This document shows positions 1-11,000 of a stretch of DNA of 64,000 nucleotides, one piece after another. The stretch covers positions 115,963,124 to 116,027,123 of the forward strand of contig OX638371.1 in NCBI GenBank assembly GCA_951812925.1, written 5' to 3'. The translations under genes and the position numbers were made by a program. Numbering within the stretch: position 1 is the stretch's first letter; every line of letters starts with the position of its first letter. The DNA comes from Calliopum simillimum. Taxonomy: Eukaryota; Arthropoda; Insecta; Diptera; Lauxaniidae. Below the pieces are notes generated by a model. It made no database searches. It was not told the DNA's origin and worked only from the letters and a program-made list of their open reading frames with translations.

Positions 1-184
1 AACAAAACCAAAAATAGTAATTTCAAATGTATTTTTTGATGCTGAATCCGGCACCAGAATTGCGCTAGTTTGTCTAGATCTTTAGATATCATTATCTTAA
101 AGTGCATAAAATACCATATTTTGGTGCCGGAATTGGATTCAGCATCGAAAAATACATTTAAAATTATTATTTTTGTTTTTGTTT
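1..184. repeat. foldback repeat with GATGCTGAATCC motif (cut by the window edge)
   Basis: Bases 1-56 are the imperfect reverse complement of about 121-184: both arms contain AAATGTATTTTT, GATGCTGAATCC and CCGGCACC. It belongs with other foldbacks here that carry a GATTCGGATTCAG-like motif. It may extend left of the window. Confidence 0.7.
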
Positions 185-1070
185 GTTGTATTTAGTTTTA
201 GGTTTAGTTTAGGTTTAGGTTTGTATTAAAATTGAAATCGGTTCCACCTAACCGTGGTGTATTACTTTTTAACTGCTGCTCTATTTTGTTCAATTCGGTT
301 AGTTTTTGACAGCTATATAATTTACATATGCCAAAAAGTTTATTTTAGATCATTGCACATTTTTAATGATATTGGAGCTTTCCCACAATTTAATGCGCGC
401 CTAAAACTATTCAATAGATACTGCTTTAATTTGTATATGCCTTTTACCATGGAAATTGGTATATTTTGCAATGCATACTTTCAGGCGCACAATTTACTAA
501 GAACGTTTAACTACATACTACTATTTCGCACAGCTGGCAATTTGTAAATTGTATGTAATACGTACTTAAATCTCCAGCACTTTGCGTTATCATAAATCAA
601 CACTACACTTACTCCCCTTTTTACATTTAGCCCTAGCTCATATGCTTTTGTGTGTCTTACAGCTTAATAACTATCACCTGTGGTTAAGCGTTTAACAACA
701 ACAACAACAAACACAACAACAGTGTAACAAATGCAAAAATGCTACTGGCAAATTAAACACTTTCAATTGATTTTTTTTTGTAGTTTTTCCATTGTTGTGT
801 ACAACAACACTGTGAGAAAGTGTTATACCGACAGGTTGTGTCGTATACGCTACGTATAAATGTAAATTATTCAATAAGCAATTAGAAGACTACGATTGCT
901 AGATTACACCTGGTCTTATGAGCTAACTGACTGACACACAAACAAAATAGCAATGGGGGGATTTTCTTATAAACTGTAAGATTTTTACGCTCAACTAATG
1001 ATATAGCGGCGTCATCTATGTATTTTTCCTCGTATTGTGAGAAAATTGAAAAATTAACAGACGACTAAAA
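185..1070. other. AT-rich non-coding stretch
   Basis: Only a CAA microsatellite (about 696-722) and short chance ORFs. Nothing else recognised. Confidence 0.5.
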
Positions 1071-1182
1071 GCAATCAGTTCAGTTCAAAACAAATTTGTG
1101 CAAGAAAATTAAGAAGATAAAGAAATATTTTTTTTTTTTTTTGTTATTTTTTGCTAATTTAAATTATTAAAAATATAGTAAG
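1071..1182 (+). promoter_or_regulatory. possible transcription start and 5' leader exon of the short trio isoform
   Basis: TCAGTTCAGTTC at 1075-1086 resembles the fly initiator (TCAGTY) followed by A-rich leader-like DNA, and a strong donor GTAAGTAT occurs at 1178. A leader exon of about 100 nt spliced to an acceptor near 3894 would fit. No clear downstream promoter element is present at the expected spacing, so this rests on pattern only. Confidence 0.2.
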
Positions 1183-1379
1183 TATATTTAATTTATTTTT
1201 AACATTTTGTGTGCTTCGCTTCGAGATCAACATTTTGTGCGCTTTTTCTCATCGCATTTGACTCTGTCTCGGTTAGTAGTAGCGTATCTGAAAGAAATGA
1301 ATGCGATATTTAGAATATCCAACCGATTAGAGATGCCGTTTATTAAAGCGTTTTTTTTTTATTATTATTATCACACCAT

Positions 1380-1603
1380 CTCTGAAAACAACAACAACAG
1401 TAATCAGTAATAATAATATTTTACAAACAAAGTCAACGTTATCAAGTGTAGCGGCACCACCAGCAACAAGCAACACTAACAGAAAAGCATTAGCAGCGAT
1501 GGATAAAAATTCATTGAACGACAAGGAAATAAAAGCGATGGCGCTAACGTAGCATCAACAGCAATATCGTTCCTACATGTATATACAAAAGATGAAGCCA
1601 ATA
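1380..1603 (+). other. leader-like CA/CAA-rich stretch
   Basis: CAACAACAACAG, GCACCACCAGCAACAAGC and similar strings are typical of fly 5' leaders or coding exons of low complexity. A 17-codon ORF starts at ATG 1499. No frame continues far enough to call a gene. It could be part of an untranslated exon. Confidence 0.2.
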
Positions 1604-3079
1604 CAGTAGTGAGCTAAAATGGATCAATCACTTTGCTGTTAATCTGTCCATAAAAAAAAAATAATGGGTGATTCATTTAGAACTTTTTTTTTTAATTTGA
1701 AATAAAATACTGAAATAGAAATGGATGTCGGAATCTTTATAATGACCCAAAAGAACAATCTCTGACATTTACTTTTTAAACGTGATTTCGTTCCGCCGCG
1801 ACTATGTCGTAGGTGTTCCATTCGGAAGGTCGACCACTCTTGCCAGCAGTGCTACCGGTATATCGCGAATTACGCGAGTAATGTTTGCTTCCAAGTGTTG
1901 AATCGAAGACTTTTGACTTCACATTATCCCAGAGACAAAAATCCAGAGGTGTGATATCTCACGATGTAGGCGGCCATTTGGCAGGTCCGAAACGCAAAAT
2001 TAGATTCACACCAAAATGATTTCTCCATAAAGCGATTTTTGAGACTGGATAGTTTACAATTGACACGACAATATGTTTAATAGGATGCAATTAAATTTTT
2101 CGAACTAATGCTTACCTTAGAAGAAGGTCTAATAATAAAGACTGCATTTTTGGTTTGGATCAAATCTACCAAAAAAGGAAGCACGCCCGTGGCTTGAATG
2201 AAGGGCGTCAAGCTAAAAACCAGTGTTTTTGACAGTTTTTCGAACTTATTTCAAAATCCAGTTATCCGATTTACATAATTTTTCTCTCAAAGACATGCTA
2301 TCCGGTGAGTTTTTAAGACAAGCTCTAATTCGAAACTACTTCCACTCAACCGATTGGCGAGATTTGTTCCAGCCGATTGTTTTATTTTAAAATTCCTTCG
2401 GGGGTTCGCCCGGAATATCATAAAATGTGTTATTCTGTCTTTCTGCGTTTCCCCAAACACAAAACTTTTCATATCTCTGAAACTGTTGGACATCGATGGG
2501 TAACAAGTAATGGTAGCAGCAGTTCAAGAATCCCTTCGGGTCGCTCATTAGCCTAAATGAATCACCCGAAAGCATGCAAAATACGTTTGCAGTGCTAAAA
2601 AGTTTTACAGAACTTAATGTTTTTCTAATGTTTTGACTTATAGCGGTTTCCTTTCTCAAAAATACTCTGCATTTTTTCCGCCCACTTTGTGAATGTCACA
2701 TTTTTTCCGTTCGAAATAAAATTTCTTAAGAATTGTATGTATGAAAGCATACCACAAGAGAATTCGACTTTTCCAACTTCCGAAAAATTTTAAACAAGTT
2801 GCTTAAATCATGAGGAAATAATCATATTAACATTGATGTGGTTGTTGTTCATGCCCGAATCCAACTAAAAATGTAGATCTCTTCAAAGAAAACATAAAAT
2901 AAGTGTGGAAGTAATGCTAATTATGTATAACAAGTGTATTATTCTTTCGAAGACAAATATGGAAATAGTTCGAGTCTTGCAAAGTTTTTTGTTTTGCATT
3001 TAAAAGTAAATGAAGAATAAACTATAAAAGATTCCTTATGGACAGATTAAGATTACACGAAAATATTTGCTCGCCACTG
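1604..3079. mobile_element. degraded Tc1-like element (TA target site)
   Basis: Left end CAGTAGTGAGC and right end GCTCGCCACTG are inverted copies, both next to TA (1602-1603, 3080-3081). A second inverted block, TTAATCTGTCCATAA (about 1638-1652) and TTATGGACAGATTAA (about 3036-3050), lies just inside both ends. CAGTGGCGAGC-type ends are typical of Tc1-like transposons. No intact transposase; the interior is occupied by another relic. Confidence 0.65.
1664..2566 (-). pseudogene. mariner-related transposase relic nested in the Tc1-like element
   Basis: GGGTGATTCATTTAG at 1665-1679 is mirrored by CTAAATGAATCACCC at 2551-2565. Read on the minus strand, about 1750-2010 gives broken pieces including FGPAKWPP and DITPLDFCLWDNVKSKVF. 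These match the C-terminal PPRSPDLTPLDFFLWG-type motif of insect mariner-related transposases, interrupted by stops. Too decayed to be active. Confidence 0.6.
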
Positions 3080-3081
3080 TA

Positions 3082-4333
3082 GACAAATAGATATACAGAT
3101 GAATAGATAGATAGAAATGTATCAAAAAGATTGATTGAAAAGCAAAGAAAAAAAAAAAAGATTATGAAGAAAAATAATCGTGCTGTCGCTACTATGGACT
3201 ACTTAGCAGAAATCGTTTTTGTTTAGAAAAGAGGGGAAGAAAAGGGTTCCTATGCTCCGCTAACTGACAGAGTGAGTGATAAATTATTCCTTTCTCGCAC
3301 AAACGGATTTTGGTATATTTTTACGCAAAATGTGCAAAAAAAAAAAAATACCCAAGGATACCTAAAATCGAAATAACTAAAAATCAATAAATTCTAAATT
3401 TAAATAAAAAAAAGAAGTTATTTATAAAAAAAAAATGGTAGCATAAAGGAAGACACATCAGTACGTAGTTGCAGAATCAATGAAGCAAGATATATAAAAA
3501 TTATGATTGTCAATTAAATACTAAGTTTAACTGTAAGGATATTAGTAAAATAGAAAAATGCAGTCAACCAATTGCAACCTATTTATATTTAAAAGCTACA
3601 CTGAAAGTTTACATTTGGAGCACTGTAAATTGAACATTTTTTAGGTTTCGGCGTTTCAAAATCACAATCGCAGTTAGCATTGAATTTTGGTTCGTTTACA
3701 ACAAACACAATTTTTCAATATTTTCCAAATTTCTCGGAACTACAACACCCATTACAGCATATGTACATACTGATATATCAAGAAAACTATATACTCAGTA
3801 AAATGGAAAAAGTAGTAGAAAACGTAATAATGTAGTAGAAAAATCAAAAGTTAAAATGTAAATATATTAAACATAAAGTTTTTTAAAATTTCAGCTTAAA
3901 AAGTGTAGTTAGAAAAATAACCAAAAATTTAACAAATCACATGTAAAAATAAAAGATATAAACAACTCGCAAACATTTTGGCGTGAAAACAATTTTGAAT
4001 CCTCCTTGTACAGTAGTTAGTGGAGAGAGGTGCAAAAAGTGCTAATTTTAAAATAAATCGACCAAACGTAACACTCATTACTTTATTTTTAATATACAAA
4101 AATACCAACTACAGTAAAACGAGTAAACCAGTAAGAAAAGTGTATTTTGTTGTAAATGAAACTGTGATTTTTTTTGTTAATTTTTTTCAAACAAAAGCAA
4201 GTAGTACAAAATGAGTTTATAAAAAATAAAAAAAAAATAATGTAAACAAAAAAAAATAGACCCTTTCAGTTATTTATATAGAAAGCTTTAATTCAAAGAA
4301 ATAACCCCAAAATCCATCGCAACAACAATCAAA
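3082..4333 (+). other. region upstream of the short-isoform ATG, probably including 5' UTR
   Basis: A-rich DNA with no long ORF. A good acceptor-like site (TTAAAATTTCAG, ending 3894) could begin the exon that carries the ATG at 4334. There are several TATA-like strings (e.g. TATATAAAAA at 3491-3500) but no convincing TATA/initiator pair. No transposon ends recognised here. Confidence 0.3.
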
Positions 4334-5029
4334 ATGAAAAGTGTCAAAAATTTTTTCATCGAACGTATGAGTAGCGTTGATAATTCGGATAGTGCAAGCA
4401 CCGGTACTGGTGGCGGTGGCAGTGTTAGTAGCAGCCTACGCAACAGCTTCAAGAAACATTCGCACAAATTTGAAAAATTTAAGGTTACAGCAGCCACGAC
4501 TGGTTCCACTTCAACCAATACCATCACCACCACCACCACCGATAGCATTATTACAGACATTGGCGGCGTCGGTGATGGCAACGCCGCCTCTTCACCATCT
4601 GTTGGTCTTGGCGATCCTTCGCCCACACCTTCTGCGACGCAGACACCAACGTTTGCCGTTCCTGAACCTTCACTAAGTACAGGAAGTGATGCTGGTAGTA
4701 ATTCAGCCTCTGTTTCTCAGTCAATTTCTGGTGGTAATATGGCTCAATCGCCAATATCCAATACTGGTAATGATACAAACGATGGTAGTAGTGCCACAAC
4801 ACCAACCGCGAATCCATTTAATTTTAATACACCACACCAGCATAAAACAACAAGTGTTTCCACCTCTCTTTCTGCGCCTGCTATTAAGCCACAAAAAAGT
4901 CGACGAAAAATTTCATTACCATGGTTTCGTCAGTCGAGTGTCATTTCGCATGCGGCTTTGTCACGTCAACATACCATTGATTCACCAGGATCTTTTCGTC
5001 TCTTTCGGCAGCCAAGCAACAATTTTAAG
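4334..5029 (+). CDS. trio: trio exon 1: isoform-specific N-terminus (residues 1-232)
   Basis: The ATG at 4334 opens a frame beginning MKSVKNFFIERMSSVDN. It is Ser/Thr/Gly-rich and low in complexity, but includes positively charged patches (SLRNSFKKHSHKFEKF; PQKSRRKISLPWFRQ) that look like conserved docking or phosphorylation segments. No folded domain is recognisable. The exon ends at AAG with a non-consensus donor GTTTGC (5030). If unspliced, the frame stops 12 codons later at 5066-5068. Joining at phase 0 to the exon at 31876 gives ...NNFK/VGTLEATW. The start was chosen because it is the first ATG of the frame and the product matches the idea of an internal promoter for a short isoform. Confidence 0.85.
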
Positions 5030-8000
5030 GTTTGCATTGAAATTAAAATTAAAGCTAAGGGATTATGATGTTATCGTACTTTTTGTATTTTAAACTAAAA
5101 TTGAAAGAAGGGCCCATATAACTTTTTATCTATGAATAAAGTGTAGTACCAAGGAACCCGGCATGGTGATATGTTTCGGTTTTTTTGGATCGAAAGTACA
5201 AAACATAGCGTCGGATTAAAGAAAGCAAAACACATTAATTTGCAATAATTTATTTAGGTTAATACATAAATATTCCAATAAAAATGCATGAAAAATGCGA
5301 AATTTAATTAAATTTTTATTCTGAGCAACATTTTATTTTTGAATAAAATTGCGCTTGTGCTCTGAACCGACGATATATAGAGCCCTAACCGCCAAAAAAA
5401 CGTAACCGATACGACTTTTTCGTGTTTCAAAAAAAAATTAATTTTTCTTAACTCTGAAAATATTTAACGGACATGGATGAGGTTTGGTACATCGTTTTGG
5501 TACAGTATCGGGACAAATAATGCCCAAGGAAAAAATGAGCGGTTCCCTTAAAAAAATGTCATATCTCTGAAACTATTTAACGCACTTACACGGAAAAAAC
5601 TAATCAGCAAAAATTCATTGAAAATCCCAGTAATTTCTACTGATTTTTTCAGTAACTATGCGCCTGTAAAGAAAAACCGTAATTTTTACGGTTTACGTTT
5701 AGTAAAATTTATTATAAATAAAAAAAAAATACATTGGATGTAAGGACTGCCCCGGAAAAATTTGTCCCTTTGTTTTTCATTAACAAAAAAATACGTAATG
5801 AATATTTTTGAAATTTTGATTTTTTATTTATTAGTGAGTAGTATATTGCCGTCCTAAGCAAGAATGCCGTAACTCCAATTTTCCAAAAAAATGAGTTTAT
5901 GGCTTTTTTTGGGTCATCTCGGTTCTGTTCGTCAACCCACAAGAACAGGTTGCATTATACCTTTATTTTCCCTATAAAATCAATTACGGCTTTTGTCGTA
6001 ACTCCCAGCCGTACACATTTTACTAAGCAAGAATACCTTATCTTCACATGCTAAGCAAAAACACCGCAACTCCATAAAAATGTATGTAGTATCATTCATT
6101 TTTAAAATCATTTTGTTTCCCTAAATCATTTCAAAAACAAACAAATTTTCCTTATGAAACATCTCGTGCGCGTAGAAAGTATCGATTATGGCCTCTGGAC
6201 AAGTTAGTCAACGGTTACCGGACATAATCCCAAAATTTTTCGGTCATAATCCCCATTTTGGCCATGGGGGTTATGTCCGCAAATTTTTCGGACATAATCC
6301 CAATGGGGGTTATGTCCGAAAAATTTAATTAAGATTGAACAAAATTTTTGCAATAATCCATTTAAAAAATTTATATAGTGTTGGATGTTATAGACTTATC
6401 CGCGGCCGAAGGCCGCCGCGAAGCCGGTGTTGAATTTTTGGGAGTTTTAAATCCTGAGCTGCGGCCGCAGGCCGCCCACTTACCCCTACTCTTATGAAAA
6501 ATTACTGTGGCTAGCAAACTAGGTGTTGGATATATTATAGACTGATTCGCGGCCGAAGGCCGCCGCGAAGCCGGTGTTGGCTTTTTGGGAATTTTAAATC
6601 CTGAGCTGCGGCCACAGGCCGCCCACTTACCCCTACCCTTATGTAAAATTACTGTGGCTAGCAAACTAGGTGTTGGATATATTATAGACTGATCAGCGGC
6701 TGAAGGCAGCCGCGGAAACGGTATTGGAATTTTTGGGAGTTGTAAATCCTGAGCTGCTTCTGTTGTCAATAACAAAATATCGTTATGGGGACTATGTCCG
6801 TTTTTTCATGGGGATTATGTCCGAAACACTTGCGGACATAATCCCCATTGAAAAAATGGGGATTATGTCCGAATAACTTGCGGACATAATCCCCATATCG
6901 TGAATGGGGATTATGTCCGTGGGGATTATGTCACGGCACCTTAGTCAACTAAAATTTTCGCTAAGATCTATTTTAGAGTATGGTTCCACAGAGGACAACT
7001 GAGGAGTAATTTTTCAAAAGGGCTTATAACCAAAACGAGGCAAAAGAAATGTAATAATATTAATTGCCTGATACTTTGTCATAAATTAATAAAATTAAGT
7101 TCTGTTTCTACGAAAAGCTTACCTGATACCGTGAAATTAATGATATTAAGTCAAAAAAATTATATTCATCCAATAACCGATTATTATGCAAGTAATGTGT
7201 ATGATATTACTTTTGCCTCGTTTTGGTTATAAGCCCTTTTGAAAAATCACTCCTCAACTATAGCAGCTCAGATGAATTAATCTGTGATTCAAGTTGGAAA
7301 TCACAACTTTAGGAAATTCAAGCCCGACAGCAAATCAGATCAAAACCCTATTACAAAAAAAGGAAATGTGCGTAAGCGGAAATATTACAAAGACACTGCA
7401 GGACAACGGAAAAGAGATTGCCAGGAAGAAAAAGCCAATAGACACAAAATTGGTATTGGTCTTGGTCACCAAACGACAAGAGTGCTTCTTCGGATTTACT
7501 CTTTCTTTTTTTCTTTAATCAAAAGTTGTCTTTACGGCATTTTTGTTTTGTATCAGCTTCGTCAAAAGTAGTGCGATGCAAAACATATTACCGCAACTCC
7601 ATTTTTGATTGAAATTTACGGAATTGGCTATGTTCACTATCGCCATCATGTAGAGCGTGAAAAATCCTTTAGGAATGAGGAATAAAAAATAATTTTCCTT
7701 TAAGCTGAAAACGTTGAGGAAACGAAACAGCAAGAAACACAAAAACTCATTTTACAGGAATAAAAATTTATTGGATTTACGGCATTCTTTCTTAGGACGG
7801 CAGTATAACAAACATAAATAACCTTACACTATTAACAAATATTTATTTTATAAAAAAATATTTTACTTTTTTCTTAAGACCTTTCATTAAGTATTGTACA
7901 GTTGTTTCGTCGACAGTACCGTACGGCCTTCGCCACTTATTTTTGAAATCCTTTAAATTTTTTGCAGTGCTTTTACTCTTCTGAAGATCTGATTTCATTA

Positions 8001-11000
8001 GAGTCCAATATCTCTCAATAGGTCGAAGCTGTGGGCTGTGTTAGGTGGATTCGCATTTTTGGGAACAACATTTACATTATTGCTAAATCAGGCCAAAACA
8101 TTACAGTACCTCCGTGCTCACGAATAAATGGCAAAAAACGTTTTTCAGAGCATTCATCAATATAAATTTTTGAGTTAATTGTGCCCAGTGTTACAAAAAA
8201 AATGCTCCTCAGACCGCAGGTGCATATGACCTGCCAAACCATATACTGCTTGGGAAATTTTGTAATTTTCTTCTCTTTAAATTTGCTCTGTATCTGCCCC
8301 TCATACGAACAGGTGTAAAATTGGTGTCTTGTTAGCTGTTTAAAATCTGCCTAAACGTATGTTTCATCGTCCATTATGCAGCAGTCAAATTAAGTCAGGT
8401 AACCGACATATAACTTTCGAGCTCGCTTTTGAGCTTTTAACTGCTTTTCATCGGAACGGTTTGGTACTTTTTGAAGTCTGTAGGTTCTTAGCTTAAGTTT
8501 TTTCTTTAGTCTGTTTACAGAAAATTTTGAGGTTCCTGCTCTGGCAGCCATATCTCGTTCTGAAGTGTTGGGATTCTGATTAAAAAGGCGCTTCATTTTT
8601 TTCACCAATTGTGGGTCTATACTGGCTTTTCTACCTAAACTCATTTTCCGTGTAATAAGTTGACCCTTTCTATAATTCGAAATAACCCATTGGACAGTGA
8701 TTTTTGATGCACCTGTTTTTTAAGCTATGGCTGAATATTTTAATTCTCGTTTTTGCATGCAAGTGTACAAAATGAATTTGCTCTTTTTTTCTTGATTGCT
8801 AGATATCTTTATCGTCTGAAGTTTGTTTGCCAAGTGTTATATATTTTTTTAATCGTCATGTTATATAGAAAATATAGCACCCATATTTCGACCTGCACGA
8901 TCATCAGGTAAATCATAATCTTAAGGAATAAAAGTCAAATTTTTCTGGGGCAGTCCTTAGCAAACCTACTTCAGAGGTTCTTTAACGAGCATAATTTTTT
9001 TTTTTATCTATGCTGGAATTTACTAGACAACATTGACTTCAACTGAATTTTGCTGAAAATTTACCGTTTGTCACTTGCTGCAGCTGTTTCGTTGATGTGG
9101 ATTTGACTATAACTTTAACAAAAGTGATGTCTTTCTATTAAATGTATTTTTTATCTCTATTTTTTATGATATTTTAACAAAAAAAAAAAAAAATTATTTC
9201 ATGCATAGAAAACTTTGGTAATTCTAACAAAATTATTGAATTGACTTTTTCGGCTTTGTTGTCATAGTTTCATTGAAGCAATGTGACCTTTTTTTCACTT
9301 TGTCAGCATTTACTTTTGCTTAACGACAGTTCTTTGTATTCCTTTTTTTCATTATTATATGTATACATACATACATTTTCATGTATGTATATATTATATA
9401 TTTCTTTTCTTTTACAATATTGTTGCCTTATCGGTTCAACAACTAAGTATTACCCTTTTCAGCATATTGAAACCATCATCAATGCCTTGGTCGTTAGTTT
9501 CTACTGTTCTGTTCGCTCATCACAGTGACTTTATTTAATTATGCACTTGGACGAAAAAGTAAAATAACTTTGTTATTTCAATGGTTTATTACACGTAGCA
9601 CAAATAGAAAATATTATTGTAGATAAATATATAATTAAACATTGGAAAAAAGAAACGCAGATCCAAAATTGTACGTATTATGATCACCGACTCGGAATAG
9701 GTCGGAAGAGGTACTTGAAGAGCGAAGAATAATCATAAATCCTAAAAAAATATATATCATACATGTTCTCCCCTTATGCATACATACATACATTAAGATA
9801 GTAAAGATGTATGTAGATTAATAAAGTTTCGCCAAGGCCGAATCATTCGCATTTGATTGGTGTCCTCTCGTGAAGTATGCTATATGTTTCTTCTACTAAC
9901 GTATTGTTGTTGTTATTGTTGTTTACTTGTTTGTAGTTATGACTGTTCAGTTCTTTTACGTCATAATTTGTATTTGTTTACTTTTTTTTCTCTTTTCATT
10001 TCGAGTATTTTTATTTTTTGCTTCCTTCCTTCCTTATTTTGACATGGAGGATACTCCTACACTTTGTGGTCATGACTTTTGTATACCCATGCTTATTTAT
10101 GCTTTTAACATGACCTATGATAAATGAATGAGGCAAATTATGATAAATAGCAGCTGAATACCTAAATATTATAATATGTATGCATGTTGTTGTACTTACA
10201 TATAGATTGAAGTAATATTTACATCGTGTTTAAATCTTAATTTTTTTAGTTTCTGCTCAATTTTTGATAAGAGTATACTTTTTGAGTAATTTGGCAATAG
10301 AAAAGAATACAAAAAACAAAACTCTAGCTACAGAACTAAGTAACTTTGTTGGTTTTTTACTTCGTAACATCGACATAACATGTCCACCAACTTTCATTCA
10401 AGAATAGAGGTCTTTAATTTAAAGTATAATGAATAACACATATGTACTATATAATTCTGCAGGGCCTAAATACCACTTTTACGAGTTTAAGACTTATGAG
10501 TACAATTATTCAATAAATTTTATTCAAAAGAGTAAATAAAAGCACTTATGTTTGTTTCATTCAAGTTTTATATAAAAAGTAGTGCTCCTATAACAATAAA
10601 ATAACGCTAACGTTTCCTACCTCCCATAGAAAATGAACTTAAATTCCTTAACCCTAAAGGTATGCAATACATTTTTTCCCATAAGTATGAAACACATTAT
10701 TTCCATAGACAATTATGTAAACTAGAGTTCGCCTTGTGGCCGAAATTCGACCATTTCCTACAAAGCAAAAAGTTTTTATACCTCCTTTTATACCCTCCTT
10801 GGTCGATAAAACTCAAAAAGCTTTTAATATTCTTCCTTGGAGTTTGGGTTATCTGCATGCATAAAAATCGGTGCAGCAGCTAAGTTGCAATACCGTGCTT
10901 TCCATTAAGAGGCTTAACTCCTACCCATATCAAAATTCATAAAAATCAATCCTTAGTGCCGAATTTCATATAAATCTAAGAAGTGAGAGCGTTTTTTCAA

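Larger units (their letters stand above)
5846..7803. mobile_element. TIR element with CTGCCGTCC ends, inserted in the Tc1-like element
   Basis: Left end TTGCCGTCCTAAGCAAGAAT and right end ATTCTTTCTTAGGACGGCAG are inverted. The flanks are TATA at 5842-5845 and 7804-7807, a 4-bp target duplication. Internal copies of CTAAGCAAGAAT and CCGCAACTCC occur near 6025-6075. No recognisable transposase. It is interrupted by two further insertions. A deleted relative sits at 35050-35296. Confidence 0.8.
5743..8957 (-). mobile_element. Tc1-like transposon, host of a four-element nest
   Basis: Left end AGGACTGCCCCGGAAAAATT and right end AATTTTTCTGGGGCAGTCCT (inverted) each border TA (5741-5742, 8958-8959). 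Removing the inserted element (5846-7803 plus one 4-bp target copy) leaves about 1.25 kb, the normal size for Tc1-like elements. The transposase remnant lies on the minus strand at about 7870-8750. Confidence 0.85.

Noticed and set aside
254..547. 97-codon ORF near the left edge
   Set aside because: Its start is a non-ATG codon, the composition is hydrophobic and AT-driven, and there is no motif.
4288..5093. Several overlapping ORFs in both strands over trio exon 1
   Set aside because: Shadows of the Ser/Thr-rich repeats of exon 1 in other frames.
6371..6775. 134-codon minus-strand ORF
   Set aside because: It is the 147-bp tandem repeat read in one frame. The unit length is a multiple of three, so an open frame simply repeats; no domain and no start context.
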